NCBI GenBank assembly: GCA_049323835.1
Contig: JBMOOJ010000108.1
Location: forward strand, 9,559-73,558
DNA: 64,000 nucleotides
Reading direction: 5' to 3'
Origin: SG-bin9 sp049323835
Lineage (GTDB): Bacteria; Pseudomonadota; Alphaproteobacteria; Rhizobiales; Xanthobacteraceae
Both the position numbers and the translations under genes were made by a program. The notes under the pieces were generated by a model, which saw only the letters and a program-made list of their open reading frames with translations, did not search any database and was not told the origin of the DNA. Shown here piece by piece: positions 25,184 to 31,881 of the stretch; positions within the stretch are counted from its first letter, which is position 1, and each line of letters opens with the position of its first letter.

Positions 25184-26461
25184 TCAGGCGAGTGCCTGCT
25201 CCAGATCGGCGATCAGGTCTTCCTTGTCCTCGATGCCGATCGAGAGGCGGACGATGTCGGGGCCTGCGCCCGACTTCGTCTTTTGTGCATCATCGAGCTG
25301 GCTGTGCGTGGTCGAGGCGGGATGGATGACCAGCGAACGTGTGTCGCCGACGTTGGCGAGATGCGAAAAGAGCTGAAGCTTCGACACGAGCTTCACACCA
25401 GCGTCGTAGCCACCTTTCAGGCTGATGGTGAACACGGCGCCTGCACCCTTCGGACAGTACTTGCGGGCGAGGTTGTTGTACTTGTCGCCCGGCAGGCCCG
25501 CGTAGTTGACGGCGGCGACCGCCGGGTGCGCAGCAAGAAATTCCGCGATGGCTTTGGCGTTATCGCAATGCTTCTGCATGCGCAGCGGCAAGGTCTCGAT
25601 GCCGGTCAGGATCATGAAGGCATTGAACGGCGACAGCGCCGGACCGAGATCGCGCAGCGCCAGCACGCGGCAAGCGATGGCGAACGCGAAGTTGCCGAAC
25701 GTCTCCTGAATGCGAATACCGTGGTACTCGGGTCGCGGCTCGCTCAGGATCGGGTACTTGCCATCCTTCGACCAGTCGAAGGTGCCCGCGTCGACGATGA
25801 TGCCGCCGATCGAGTTGCCGTGGCCGCCGAGAAACTTCGTCAGCGAGTGAAGCACGATATCCGCGCCGTGATCGATCGGGCGGATCAGGTAGGGCGATGC
25901 CAGCGTGTTGTCGACGATCAGCGGCACGCCAGCCTTGCGGGCGACGGCGGCAATCGCCTCGATGTCCGTCACGGTACCGCCGGGATTCGCGATCGACTCG
26001 ATGAAGATGGCCTTGGTGTGCGGCGTCACCGCGCGCTCGAAGCTTCCGACATCGTCGGTATCGGCCCACACCACGTTCCAGCCGAAGCTTTTGAACGAGT
26101 GGCTGAACTGGTTGATCGAGCCGCCGTAGAGCTTGCGGGCGGCGATGAACTCGTCGCCCGGCTTCAGCAGCGTCTGCAGCGCGACCACCTGCGCCGCATG
26201 GCCGGATGCGACGGCAAGCGCGGCCGTGCCGCCTTCGAGCGCGGCGACGCGCTCCTCGAGCACCGCGTTGGTCGGATTGCCGATGCGCGTATAGATGTTG
26301 CCGAACGCCTGCAGGCCGAACAGCGACGCCGCGTGGTCCGCGTCGTTGAAGACGAACGATGTCGTCTGGTAGATCGGCGTCGCGCGCGCGCCGGTGGTCG
26401 GGTCAGGCTGCGCGCCGGCGTGAATGGCGAGCGTGGAAAATCCGGGGGAGCGGTCGGTCAT
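25184..26461 (-). CDS. metY: O-acetylhomoserine (thiol)-lyase / sulfhydrylase
   Basis: A 425-residue PLP enzyme of the Cys/Met metabolism family. The start MTDRSPGFSTLAIHAGAQPD, the phosphate-binding YTRIGNPTNAVLEERVAALEGG near residue 57-78 and the Schiff-base Lys209 in VLHSLTKFLGGHGNSIGG are present, with the C-terminal IRLSIG(I)E pattern. The length and the long middle insertion match MetY rather than the shorter MetZ/MetB types. It makes homocysteine from O-acetylhomoserine and sulfide. It follows the CoA-binding gene on the same strand after 175 bp; no SAM riboswitch was seen in that gap. Confidence 0.92.
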   Translation of the reverse strand: MTDRSPGFSTLAIHAGAQPDPTTGARATPIYQTTSFVFNDADHAASLFGLQAFGNIYTRIGNPTNAVLEERVAALEGGTAALAVASGHAAQVVALQTLLKPGDEFIAARKLYGGSINQFSHSFKSFGWNVVWADTDDVGSFERAVTPHTKAIFIESIANPGGTVTDIEAIAAVARKAGVPLIVDNTLASPYLIRPIDHGADIVLHSLTKFLGGHGNSIGGIIVDAGTFDWSKDGKYPILSEPRPEYHGIRIQETFGNFAFAIACRVLALRDLGPALSPFNAFMILTGIETLPLRMQKHCDNAKAIAEFLAAHPAVAAVNYAGLPGDKYNNLARKYCPKGAGAVFTISLKGGYDAGVKLVSKLQLFSHLANVGDTRSLVIHPASTTHSQLDDAQKTKSGAGPDIVRLSIGIEDKEDLIADLEQALA

Positions 26462-26636
26462 TCGGCATCCTTGTCTGGATCAGTCGGCAATTCGAAGGGG
26501 CGCATGCTGCTGCGGGCGGCATGCATCGTCAAGGCGGGCGGGTGAAACTGTCGCGATTGGCAAGGCCGTTGTAAGACGGGCGGATGTTGCAGGACGTTTT
26601 TTCCCGAAATACGCCTGCTACAGCGCATTCCCGCGC

Positions 26637-27218
26637 CTATTCGGGTTTCTCCTGCGCGGCGCGATCGGCCGCGCCCGTATGTCCGCCTGAGATGCTGCTG
26701 CGGTTGAGCGACATGCGCTGGAACGACCCGGCCGGGATCGGCGCGCGCTTGGCGCTGAGCGTGCGCGAGTTGACGCCCATCCAGGAAATTTCCGAGGAGA
26801 GGCGGCCGTACTCGATCTTCGGGCAGCGGTTCATGACGACCTTCAGCCCGGCGGCTTCGGCTTTCGCTGCGGCCGCATCGTTGCGCACGCCGAGCTGCAT
26901 CCAGATGATCTTCGGAAGCGGTGCCATCGCCAGCGCTTCATCGACGATGGCTTCGGCCGCGGCGGAGTTGCGGAAGATATCGACCATGTCGACCGGGCGA
27001 TCGATATCCTTCAGCGATGCGACGAAAGGCTTGCCGACGAGCGCCTTGCCGACCTGTCCCGGATTGATCGGGATCATGTCGTAGCCGCGCTCGGCGAGAT
27101 ACTTGAACGCAAAGTAGCTCGGCCGCACGTTGACTGACGATGCGCCGACCATCGCGATGGTTTTCACGCCGTTGAGTATCTCGCGGATATAAATATCGGA
27201 ATAGGTGTCGTGATTCAT
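26637..27218 (-). CDS. CoA-binding domain protein (YccU-like)
   Basis: A 193-residue protein starting MNHDTYSDIYIREIL; the frame extends upstream but that part is a low-complexity tail. A Rossmann-type CoA-binding domain covers residues 15-140: TIAMVGASSVNVRPSYFAFKY is the phosphate-binding loop and is followed by IPINPGQVGKALVGKP and IWMQLGVRND. After about 140 a Ser/Arg-rich tail (NSRTLSAKRAPIPAGSFQR) extends beyond the usual E. coli YccU length. It probably binds a CoA thioester. It lies downstream of an enoyl-CoA hydratase gene on the same strand. Confidence 0.85.
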   Translation of the reverse strand: MNHDTYSDIYIREILNGVKTIAMVGASSVNVRPSYFAFKYLAERGYDMIPINPGQVGKALVGKPFVASLKDIDRPVDMVDIFRNSAAAEAIVDEALAMAPLPKIIWMQLGVRNDAAAAKAEAAGLKVVMNRCPKIEYGRLSSEISWMGVNSRTLSAKRAPIPAGSFQRMSLNRSSISGGHTGAADRAAQEKPE

Positions 27219-27231
27219 TCGTTTTCTTCTT

Positions 27232-27256
27232 TCCCTCTCACACAAGGGGAGAGGGA
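27232..27256. repeat. Small inverted repeat (TCCCTCTC / GAGAGGGA)
   Basis: TCCCTCTC at 27232-27239 faces GAGAGGGA at 27249-27256 around a nine-base loop. It sits between the enoyl-CoA hydratase and CoA-binding genes, overlapping the CoA-binding gene's ribosome site area. Similar pyrimidine-rich palindromes are dispersed in rhizobial genomes; whether this is a copy needs genome comparison. Confidence 0.5.
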
Positions 27257-27288
27257 GATGCGGGAGGCGTTGCCTGTTCGAACCTGTG

Positions 27289-28122
27289 TTACCGGTCTTC
27301 CCAGATCGGCGGGCGCTTGGCAATGAAGGCGTTGATACCTTCTTCCGCGTCGCGCGCCATCATGTTCTCGGTCATCACGTCCGCCGTGTAGCGATAGGCC
27401 TCGGACAACGGCATCTCGAGCTGGCGATAGAACGCTTCCTTGCCGATCTTGACCGTGCGGGTGGATTTGCTCGCGACGACCTTTGCCATTTCGATCGCGG
27501 CATCGAACTCCTTGCCCGCGGGAGCGACCTTGTTGACGAGACCCATTGCGCGTGCGGTCTCGGCGTCGATCGGTTCGCCGGTCAGCAGCATGCCCATGGC
27601 ATGCTTGCGCGACACGTTGCGGGAAAGCGCGACCATCGGCGTCGAGCAGAAGAGACCGATATCGACACCTGGGGTGGCGAAGGTTGCGGTATCTGATGCA
27701 ACCGCGAGATCGCAGCTCGCCACGAGCTGACAGCCGGCAGCGGATGCAATGCCCTGGACCGACGCAACGACCGGCTTCGGCAAGCGCACGATGGTCTGCA
27801 TCATCGTACTGCACATGGTCATGATCTGTGCGAAGTACGCACGGCCGCCATCGGCGTCGCTGCGGCGCGCGGTCAATTCCTTCAGGTCATGGCCGGCGGA
27901 AAAGGCTGATCCGTTGGCAGCGATCACGACAGCGCGGATCTCATTTTGCGCGGCGATTGCGTCCAGCTCCGTTTGCAGCGCCGTGAGCAAGCCTTCGGAG
28001 AGGCTGTTGCGCGCGCTCGGCCGGTTGAGCGTGAGAACGGCAATCGGCCCGTCGGTCCGGCGGAGCAGCACATCGTCGGCGGGCAGGGGTTGCGGTTTCA
28101 GGCGGGTGCTTTGCGTCGTCAT
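27289..28122 (-). CDS. Enoyl-CoA hydratase/isomerase family protein
   Basis: A 277-residue crotonase-fold enzyme (MTTQSTRLKPQPLPADDVLL; an alternative start six codons earlier at 28140). Crotonase signatures are ALTLNRPSARNSLSEGLLTAL-like near residue 30, AFSAGHDLKEL near 75, where the oxyanion loop is A-G-H-D-L, and VQGIASAAGCQLVASCDLAVAS near 115, the second oxyanion region. In hydratases Glu residues in the E-x20-E positions act as acid/base; here the second position follows DIGLFCSTPMVAL, which lacks Glu, so a substrate or chemistry different from simple hydration is possible. It faces the PaaI thioesterase divergently. Confidence 0.87.
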   Translation of the reverse strand: MTTQSTRLKPQPLPADDVLLRRTDGPIAVLTLNRPSARNSLSEGLLTALQTELDAIAAQNEIRAVVIAANGSAFSAGHDLKELTARRSDADGGRAYFAQIMTMCSTMMQTIVRLPKPVVASVQGIASAAGCQLVASCDLAVASDTATFATPGVDIGLFCSTPMVALSRNVSRKHAMGMLLTGEPIDAETARAMGLVNKVAPAGKEFDAAIEMAKVVASKSTRTVKIGKEAFYRQLEMPLSEAYRYTADVMTENMMARDAEEGINAFIAKRPPIWEDR

Positions 28123-28175
28123 TGGCCTAATGTAGGTCATGAGCAGAGCCCCGCGAAGAGGAACGTGAGCTACCC

Positions 28176-28622
28176 ATGCCGAAAAATGGCCAACCCAAAA
28201 CCGTGATGTCGATCGCCGAACTCGACGGCTTTCTGCACAAGGAGTTTCCCGAGTTCTACGCGCAGGGCGGTTTGACGATCGAACGCCTCGATCCAATGAT
28301 TTGCCGGCTGCGGCAGAGCTATCATCCGCGCATGCTGCGGCCCGGCCGTACGATCTCCGGGCCGACGCTGATGGGGCTTGCGGACGTGTGCATGTACGCG
28401 GCCATTCTCTCGATGATCGGCCCGGTCGGGCTCGCGGTGACGACCAATCTCAACATCAACTTCCTGCGTAAAGCCGCCGAAGGCCGGGACGTGATCGGCG
28501 AGGGGCGGCTGCTGAAGCTCGGCAAGCGGCTTGCCGTCGGCGAGGTGACCCTCCTGTCGGACGGGTCGGAGGAGCCAGTCGCCCATGCGACCCTGACCTA
28601 TTCCATTCCGCCAGCGGCATAA
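28176..28622 (+). CDS. PaaI-type hotdog thioesterase
   Basis: A 148-residue hotdog-fold protein. The family core ISGPTLMGLADVCMYAAILS near residues 68-87 supplies the long helix and its acidic residue (Asp in GLADVC); TNLNINFLRKAAEGRDVIGEGRLLKLGKR and a late YSIP strand follow. PaaI-type enzymes hydrolyse acyl- or aryl-CoA thioesters. It is divergent from the enoyl-CoA hydratase gene, 53 bp away, which fits a shared CoA-thioester theme. The substrate is unknown. Confidence 0.88.
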   Translation: MPKNGQPKTVMSIAELDGFLHKEFPEFYAQGGLTIERLDPMICRLRQSYHPRMLRPGRTISGPTLMGLADVCMYAAILSMIGPVGLAVTTNLNINFLRKAAEGRDVIGEGRLLKLGKRLAVGEVTLLSDGSEEPVAHATLTYSIPPAA

Positions 28623-28691
28623 TCATAAAGGTATCAAAACACCATATTTTTAAGATATTGATTTTATTGAAACAATTTTCTCGAAGTGGCA

Positions 28692-28720
28692 TTGACGGAA
28701 TCCGGGCCGGCCTCTAGAAA
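28692..28720 (+). promoter_or_regulatory. Candidate housekeeping promoter of rplM-rpsI
   Basis: TTGACG at 28692-28697 is 17 bases from TAGAAA at 28715-28720 (within the sequence CTCTAGAAAC). This matches the sigma-70-type pattern of ribosomal genes in this bacterial group, and it lies directly upstream of the rplM leader hairpin. Confidence 0.5.
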
Positions 28721-28730
28721 CTGCGCCATC

Positions 28731-28750
28731 CGGCCCGCATTGGCGGGCCG
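28731..28750 (+). promoter_or_regulatory. Leader hairpin upstream of rplM
   Basis: CGGCCCGC at 28731-28738 pairs with GCGGGCCG at 28743-28750 around ATTG, a perfect 8-bp GC stem in the transcribed leader, ending 24 bp before the rplM start and followed by ACTGCTTTTC. It may be a ribosomal-protein autoregulatory leader or an attenuator; this is inference from position and structure. Confidence 0.5.
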
Positions 28751-28774
28751 ACTGCTTTTCAATGGATATCCGTC

Positions 28775-29239
28775 ATGAAAACGTTTTCGGCGAAGCCCGC
28801 CGAGATCAACAAGAAGTGGGTGCTGATCGACGCCACGGGTCTGGTCGTCGGCCGCCTTGCTTCGCTGGTCTCGATGCGTCTGCGCGGCAAGCATCTGCCG
28901 ACCTATACGCCCCACGTCGATTGCGGTGACAACGTCATCGTCATCAACGCCGCGAAGGTGGTCCTTACCGGCCGCAAGCGCGAGAAGAAGGTCTATTACA
29001 ATCACACCGGCTTCATCGGTGGCATCAAGGAACGTACTGCGAAGTCGATCCTCGAAGGCCGTTTTCCGGAGCGCGTGGTCGAGAAGGCCGTCGAGCGCAT
29101 GATCCCGCGCGGTCCGCTGGGCCGCCGCCAGTTCGGCAATCTGCGCGTCTATCCGGGTGCCGAGCATCCGCACGAAGCGCAGCAGCCGGAGACGGTGAAC
29201 GTCGCCGTCATGAACCGCAAGAACACGAGGGTAGCGTGA
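28775..29239 (+). CDS. rplM: 50S ribosomal protein L13
   Basis: A 154-residue protein, the usual alphaproteobacterial length. The start MKTFSAKPAEINKKWVLIDA, LPTYTPHVDCGDNVIVINAAKV near residue 45 and the C-terminal MIPRGPLGRRQFGNLRVYPG near residue 110 are diagnostic of L13. It binds 23S rRNA early in 50S assembly. Its TGA stop overlaps the ATG of rpsI, so the pair is translationally coupled. Confidence 0.97.
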   Translation: MKTFSAKPAEINKKWVLIDATGLVVGRLASLVSMRLRGKHLPTYTPHVDCGDNVIVINAAKVVLTGRKREKKVYYNHTGFIGGIKERTAKSILEGRFPERVVEKAVERMIPRGPLGRRQFGNLRVYPGAEHPHEAQQPETVNVAVMNRKNTRVA

Positions 29240-29715
29240 TGTCCGATACCATGCAGTCCCTCGATCAGCTCGGTTCGCTCAAGACGGCGAGCGCCGAAGC
29301 TCCGAAGTACGTGAAGAAGGTCGACAAGCAGGGCCGCGCCTACGCGACCGGCAAGCGCAAGGACGCGGTCGCCCGCGTCTGGATCAAGCCGGGCAAAGGC
29401 ACGATCACCGTCAACACCCGCGAGGTCGCTGTGTACTTCGCGCGTCCGGTGCTGCGCATGCTGATCCAGCAGCCGCTCGTCGCTTCGAATCGCGTCGATC
29501 AGTACGACGTCATCTGCACCGTTGCCGGTGGCGGTCTGTCGGGACAGGCTGGCGCCGTGCGTCATGGCCTCTCGAAGGCGCTCACCAACTTCGAACCCGA
29601 CCTGCGCGGTGTTCTGAAGAAGGGCGGCTTCCTCACCCGCGACTCGCGTGTGGTCGAGCGCAAGAAGTACGGCAAGGCGAAGGCCCGCCGCAGCTTCCAG
29701 TTCTCGAAGCGCTAA
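29239..29715 (+). CDS. rpsI: 30S ribosomal protein S9
   Basis: A 158-residue S9. The core starts at RAYATGKRKDAVARVWIKPGKG near residue 37 and ends with the universal C-terminus SRVVERKKYGKAKARRSFQFSKR, whose basic tail reaches the P-site tRNA. About 30 extra N-terminal residues (MSDTMQSLDQLGSLKTASAE) are typical of alphaproteobacteria. The ATG at 29239 is inside the rplM stop (TGATG); a GTG one codon earlier is less likely. Confidence 0.97.
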   Translation: MSDTMQSLDQLGSLKTASAEAPKYVKKVDKQGRAYATGKRKDAVARVWIKPGKGTITVNTREVAVYFARPVLRMLIQQPLVASNRVDQYDVICTVAGGGLSGQAGAVRHGLSKALTNFEPDLRGVLKKGGFLTRDSRVVERKKYGKAKARRSFQFSKR

Positions 29716-29739
29716 TCGCTTCGTTCAACTTTTATCGTT

Positions 29740-29760
29740 CGGTACCAATTGTCGGTACCG
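29740..29760. repeat. Inverted repeat before the rpsI terminator
   Basis: CGGTACC at 29740-29746 faces GGTACCG at 29754-29760 around a seven-base loop, 24 bp past the rpsI stop and 7 bp before the terminator stem. It may protect the 3' end of the transcript or simply precede the terminator. Confidence 0.5.
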
Positions 29761-29767
29761 ATTCTGG

Positions 29768-29789
29768 GGGCGCCTTCGGGCGCCCTTTT
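29768..29789 (+). terminator. Terminator of rplM-rpsI
   Basis: GGGCGCC at 29768-29774, the stable tetraloop TTCG, GGCGCCC at 29779-29785 and then TTTT form a compact Rho-independent terminator 53 bp after rpsI. Confidence 0.88.
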
Positions 29790-29939
29790 GCTTTCCAATT
29801 GTTTGAAGATTGCGTCGAGTTTTCATGAAAACTTGGTGACGGTCGCGAACGGATTACGAAGGTGTGATCTGTAGACATAATGCGGGCGCCGGAGTCTCGC
29901 ATTGAGAGACGGGCCGGTGATTTGGCTGGTGATCGCTCT

Positions 29940-31196
29940 ATGTCGCTCGATATTTCGACACTTTACGTCATTGCGACACTCGTTGCCGCGATGCTTGGAA
30001 CCATGCTGCTGTTTTTCTGGCGCAAGGAAGACATCCCGGCACTCGGCTGGTGGGGAGCGGCCTACATCCTTGCCGCGATCTCGATCGGCGTCTGGTCGTT
30101 TGCGGGAACCGCGGTCGATCCGATGGTGCTTCTGGCCGTCAGCGTCGTCGGTTTCGTCGCCTGCGGCATGGTGTGGAACGCCGCGCGCGTCTTTCATGGC
30201 CGCAAGCCAAGCTGGCTTGGCATGGCCGCTGGCGGCGCCTGCTGGGTCGGCGCGCATTTCGGGTTGCCCACGATATCCGGCACCAACATCCATGTGATCC
30301 TCGGCGCCGCAATCGTCACCGCTTATGCCGCGTTGACGGCCTACGAGCTCTCGACCGAGCGCCGCAAGTCGTTGCGATCGCGATGGCCGGCCATCACCGC
30401 GCCGGTACTGCACGGCATCGTGCTGATGCTGCCGATTGTTGCCGGCGATGCGCTGCATGCCTACGAATTCGGATTGGCCGGCAAAAGCGTCTGGATCGGT
30501 ATCTTCGCGATCGAACTGGTGCTGTACTCGATGGGCACCGCCTTCGTCATCTTCATGCTGGTGTCGGAACGCGCGGTGATTGCGCACAAGACGGCGGCGT
30601 CGATCGATCCGTTGACGGGCCTGCTCAACCGGCGCGGCTTCTCGGAGGCGACGTCGCGCATGATCGAGCGCGAGGCCAAGGCCGGCCGTCCGGTGACGGT
30701 CCTGATTTTCGACATCGATCACTTCAAATCGGTCAACGACCGGTTCGGGCATCCAACTGGCGACGAGATTCTGAAGATGTTCTCGAACGTCGTCACCAAC
30801 TCGCTGCGCATTACCGATCTCACCGGCCGCATCGGCGGCGAGGAGTTCGCCGCGCTGTTGCCGTGCTCGCCGGAAGAGGCCGTGCTGGTGGCCGATCGCG
30901 TGCGCGAGGCGTTCGAAACGTGCGGCGTCTCCATTGACGATGTTCCGCTGGCGACGACAGTGAGCATCGGGGTGTCGGGCGGTCCGCCGGGCACCGAACT
31001 CGATGTGCTGCTCGCTGCCGCCGATACGGCGCTGTATCAGGCCAAGCGCGGCGGCCGCAATCGCGTCGAGGTGGCGAGCGAGGAGCCATTGTCGCTCGAA
31101 GACGGCCGCATCAAGAAACTCGCCACCCAGGCCGCACAATCGCGGGTGCCGCAGGTGACAGGGAACGCGATCGCGATGGCGCAGCCGACTGCATGA
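29940..31196 (+). CDS. Membrane-anchored diguanylate cyclase (GGDEF domain)
   Basis: A 418-residue protein, starting at MSLDISTLYVIATLVAAMLG. Six or seven hydrophobic segments fill residues 1-225, followed by a GGDEF domain from about 240: DPLTGLLNRRGF, VLIFDIDHFKSVND, then the active loop GGEEF at residues 299-303 and the late SIGVSGG. The inhibitory site R290-x-x-D293 is intact, five residues before the GGEEF, so it should make cyclic di-GMP with product feedback. The membrane part is not a recognised sensor fold; it may sense a membrane or periplasmic signal. Cyclic di-GMP commonly controls exopolysaccharide, so the locus at 13-23 kb is a conceivable output (inference). Confidence 0.92.
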   Translation: MSLDISTLYVIATLVAAMLGTMLLFFWRKEDIPALGWWGAAYILAAISIGVWSFAGTAVDPMVLLAVSVVGFVACGMVWNAARVFHGRKPSWLGMAAGGACWVGAHFGLPTISGTNIHVILGAAIVTAYAALTAYELSTERRKSLRSRWPAITAPVLHGIVLMLPIVAGDALHAYEFGLAGKSVWIGIFAIELVLYSMGTAFVIFMLVSERAVIAHKTAASIDPLTGLLNRRGFSEATSRMIEREAKAGRPVTVLIFDIDHFKSVNDRFGHPTGDEILKMFSNVVTNSLRITDLTGRIGGEEFAALLPCSPEEAVLVADRVREAFETCGVSIDDVPLATTVSIGVSGGPPGTELDVLLAAADTALYQAKRGGRNRVEVASEEPLSLEDGRIKKLATQAAQSRVPQVTGNAIAMAQPTA

Positions 31197-31257
31197 ATGG
31201 CGGTGAACGGCTGAAATAACCAGCCGTTTACCATTCCGGGCGTAGCCTTGGACCATC

Positions 31258-31488
31258 ATGCAGACTCACTTGCGCACGGAAACCGACGATCCGGTCTCGC
31301 TCGAGATGACGGCCGCGCTTGCCCGATCCGGCTTTGCCTGCATGTTCTCAACCTCGGACGAATATGAGCGCGCCCTGATCGTGGCACGCCGCGCCGAGGG
31401 CCGCTACAATCCGCCCAGCAAGCTGCCGACCATGCTGTTCATCGGCTGTACCATGATGCTGGCGGGCTTCTGGCTGATCGTCATCTGA
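31258..31488 (+). CDS. Small hypothetical protein with a C-terminal membrane helix
   Basis: A 76-residue frame (MQTHLRTETDDPVSLEMTAA...) with a charged middle (DEYERALIVARRAEGRY) and a hydrophobic C-terminal helix TMLFIGCTMMLAGFWLIVI. The composition looks coding and the N-terminus is polar, as in small tail-anchored proteins. It lies 61 bp after the diguanylate cyclase gene. I do not recognise a family. Confidence 0.55.
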   Translation: MQTHLRTETDDPVSLEMTAALARSGFACMFSTSDEYERALIVARRAEGRYNPPSKLPTMLFIGCTMMLAGFWLIVI

Positions 31489-31554
31489 CGGCTTCTTCAT
31501 AACGGTCCGGATTTGCGCTAGAGCGGTCCTTCCAGCGAGGGAAGGATGACACGC

Positions 31555-31854
31555 ATGATCACGGAAATCGCCCAGATCGACGTCAAGCCGGGCACCGAGA
31601 AGGACTTTGAGGCCGCCGTCGCGAAGGCGCGTGCCGCGTTCGGCCGCTCGAAGGGCTTTCACGGCTTCGAACTGCACAAGTCGATCGAGAAGCCGCAGCG
31701 CTACCGGCTGATGGTAAAATGGGAGACGCTGGAGAACCACACCGTGGATTTCCGCGGGTCGGAGAACTTCACCGAATGGCGTGGACTGGTCGGGCAGTAC
31801 TTCGCATCTCCGCCCGACGTCGAACACACCAATACGGTGGTGACCTCGGGCTAG
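31555..31854 (+). CDS. Antibiotic-biosynthesis-monooxygenase (ABM) domain protein
   Basis: A 99-residue single-domain protein of the dimeric alpha/beta barrel ABM superfamily. The start MITEIAQIDVKPG is chosen because AAGG lies nine bases upstream; a Met three codons earlier has its ribosome site too close. Family features are the strand ITEIAQIDVKPGTEKDFEAAV, the helix with HGFELHKSIEKPQRYRLMVKW, then the loop NHTVDFRGSENFTEWRGLVG. These proteins are heme-, quinone- or stress-related oxygenases or simply dimeric binding proteins; no heme ligand is obvious. Confidence 0.82.
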   Translation: MITEIAQIDVKPGTEKDFEAAVAKARAAFGRSKGFHGFELHKSIEKPQRYRLMVKWETLENHTVDFRGSENFTEWRGLVGQYFASPPDVEHTNTVVTSG

Positions 31855-31881
31855 GTCTCGCGGCCATCTCGCGATGGCTAG

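Noticed and set aside
25166..26545. A 459-residue plus-strand frame opposite metY
   Set aside because: Antisense shadow; the sulfhydrylase on the minus strand has all catalytic motifs.
26462..26636. A SAM-II or other methionine-related riboswitch upstream of the sulfhydrylase gene
   Set aside because: The minus-strand leader was read for the SAM-II core and no match was found.
27232..27256. Treating the TCCCTCTC/GAGAGGGA repeat as a terminator
   Set aside because: There is no T-run after either arm and it lies between genes on the same strand.
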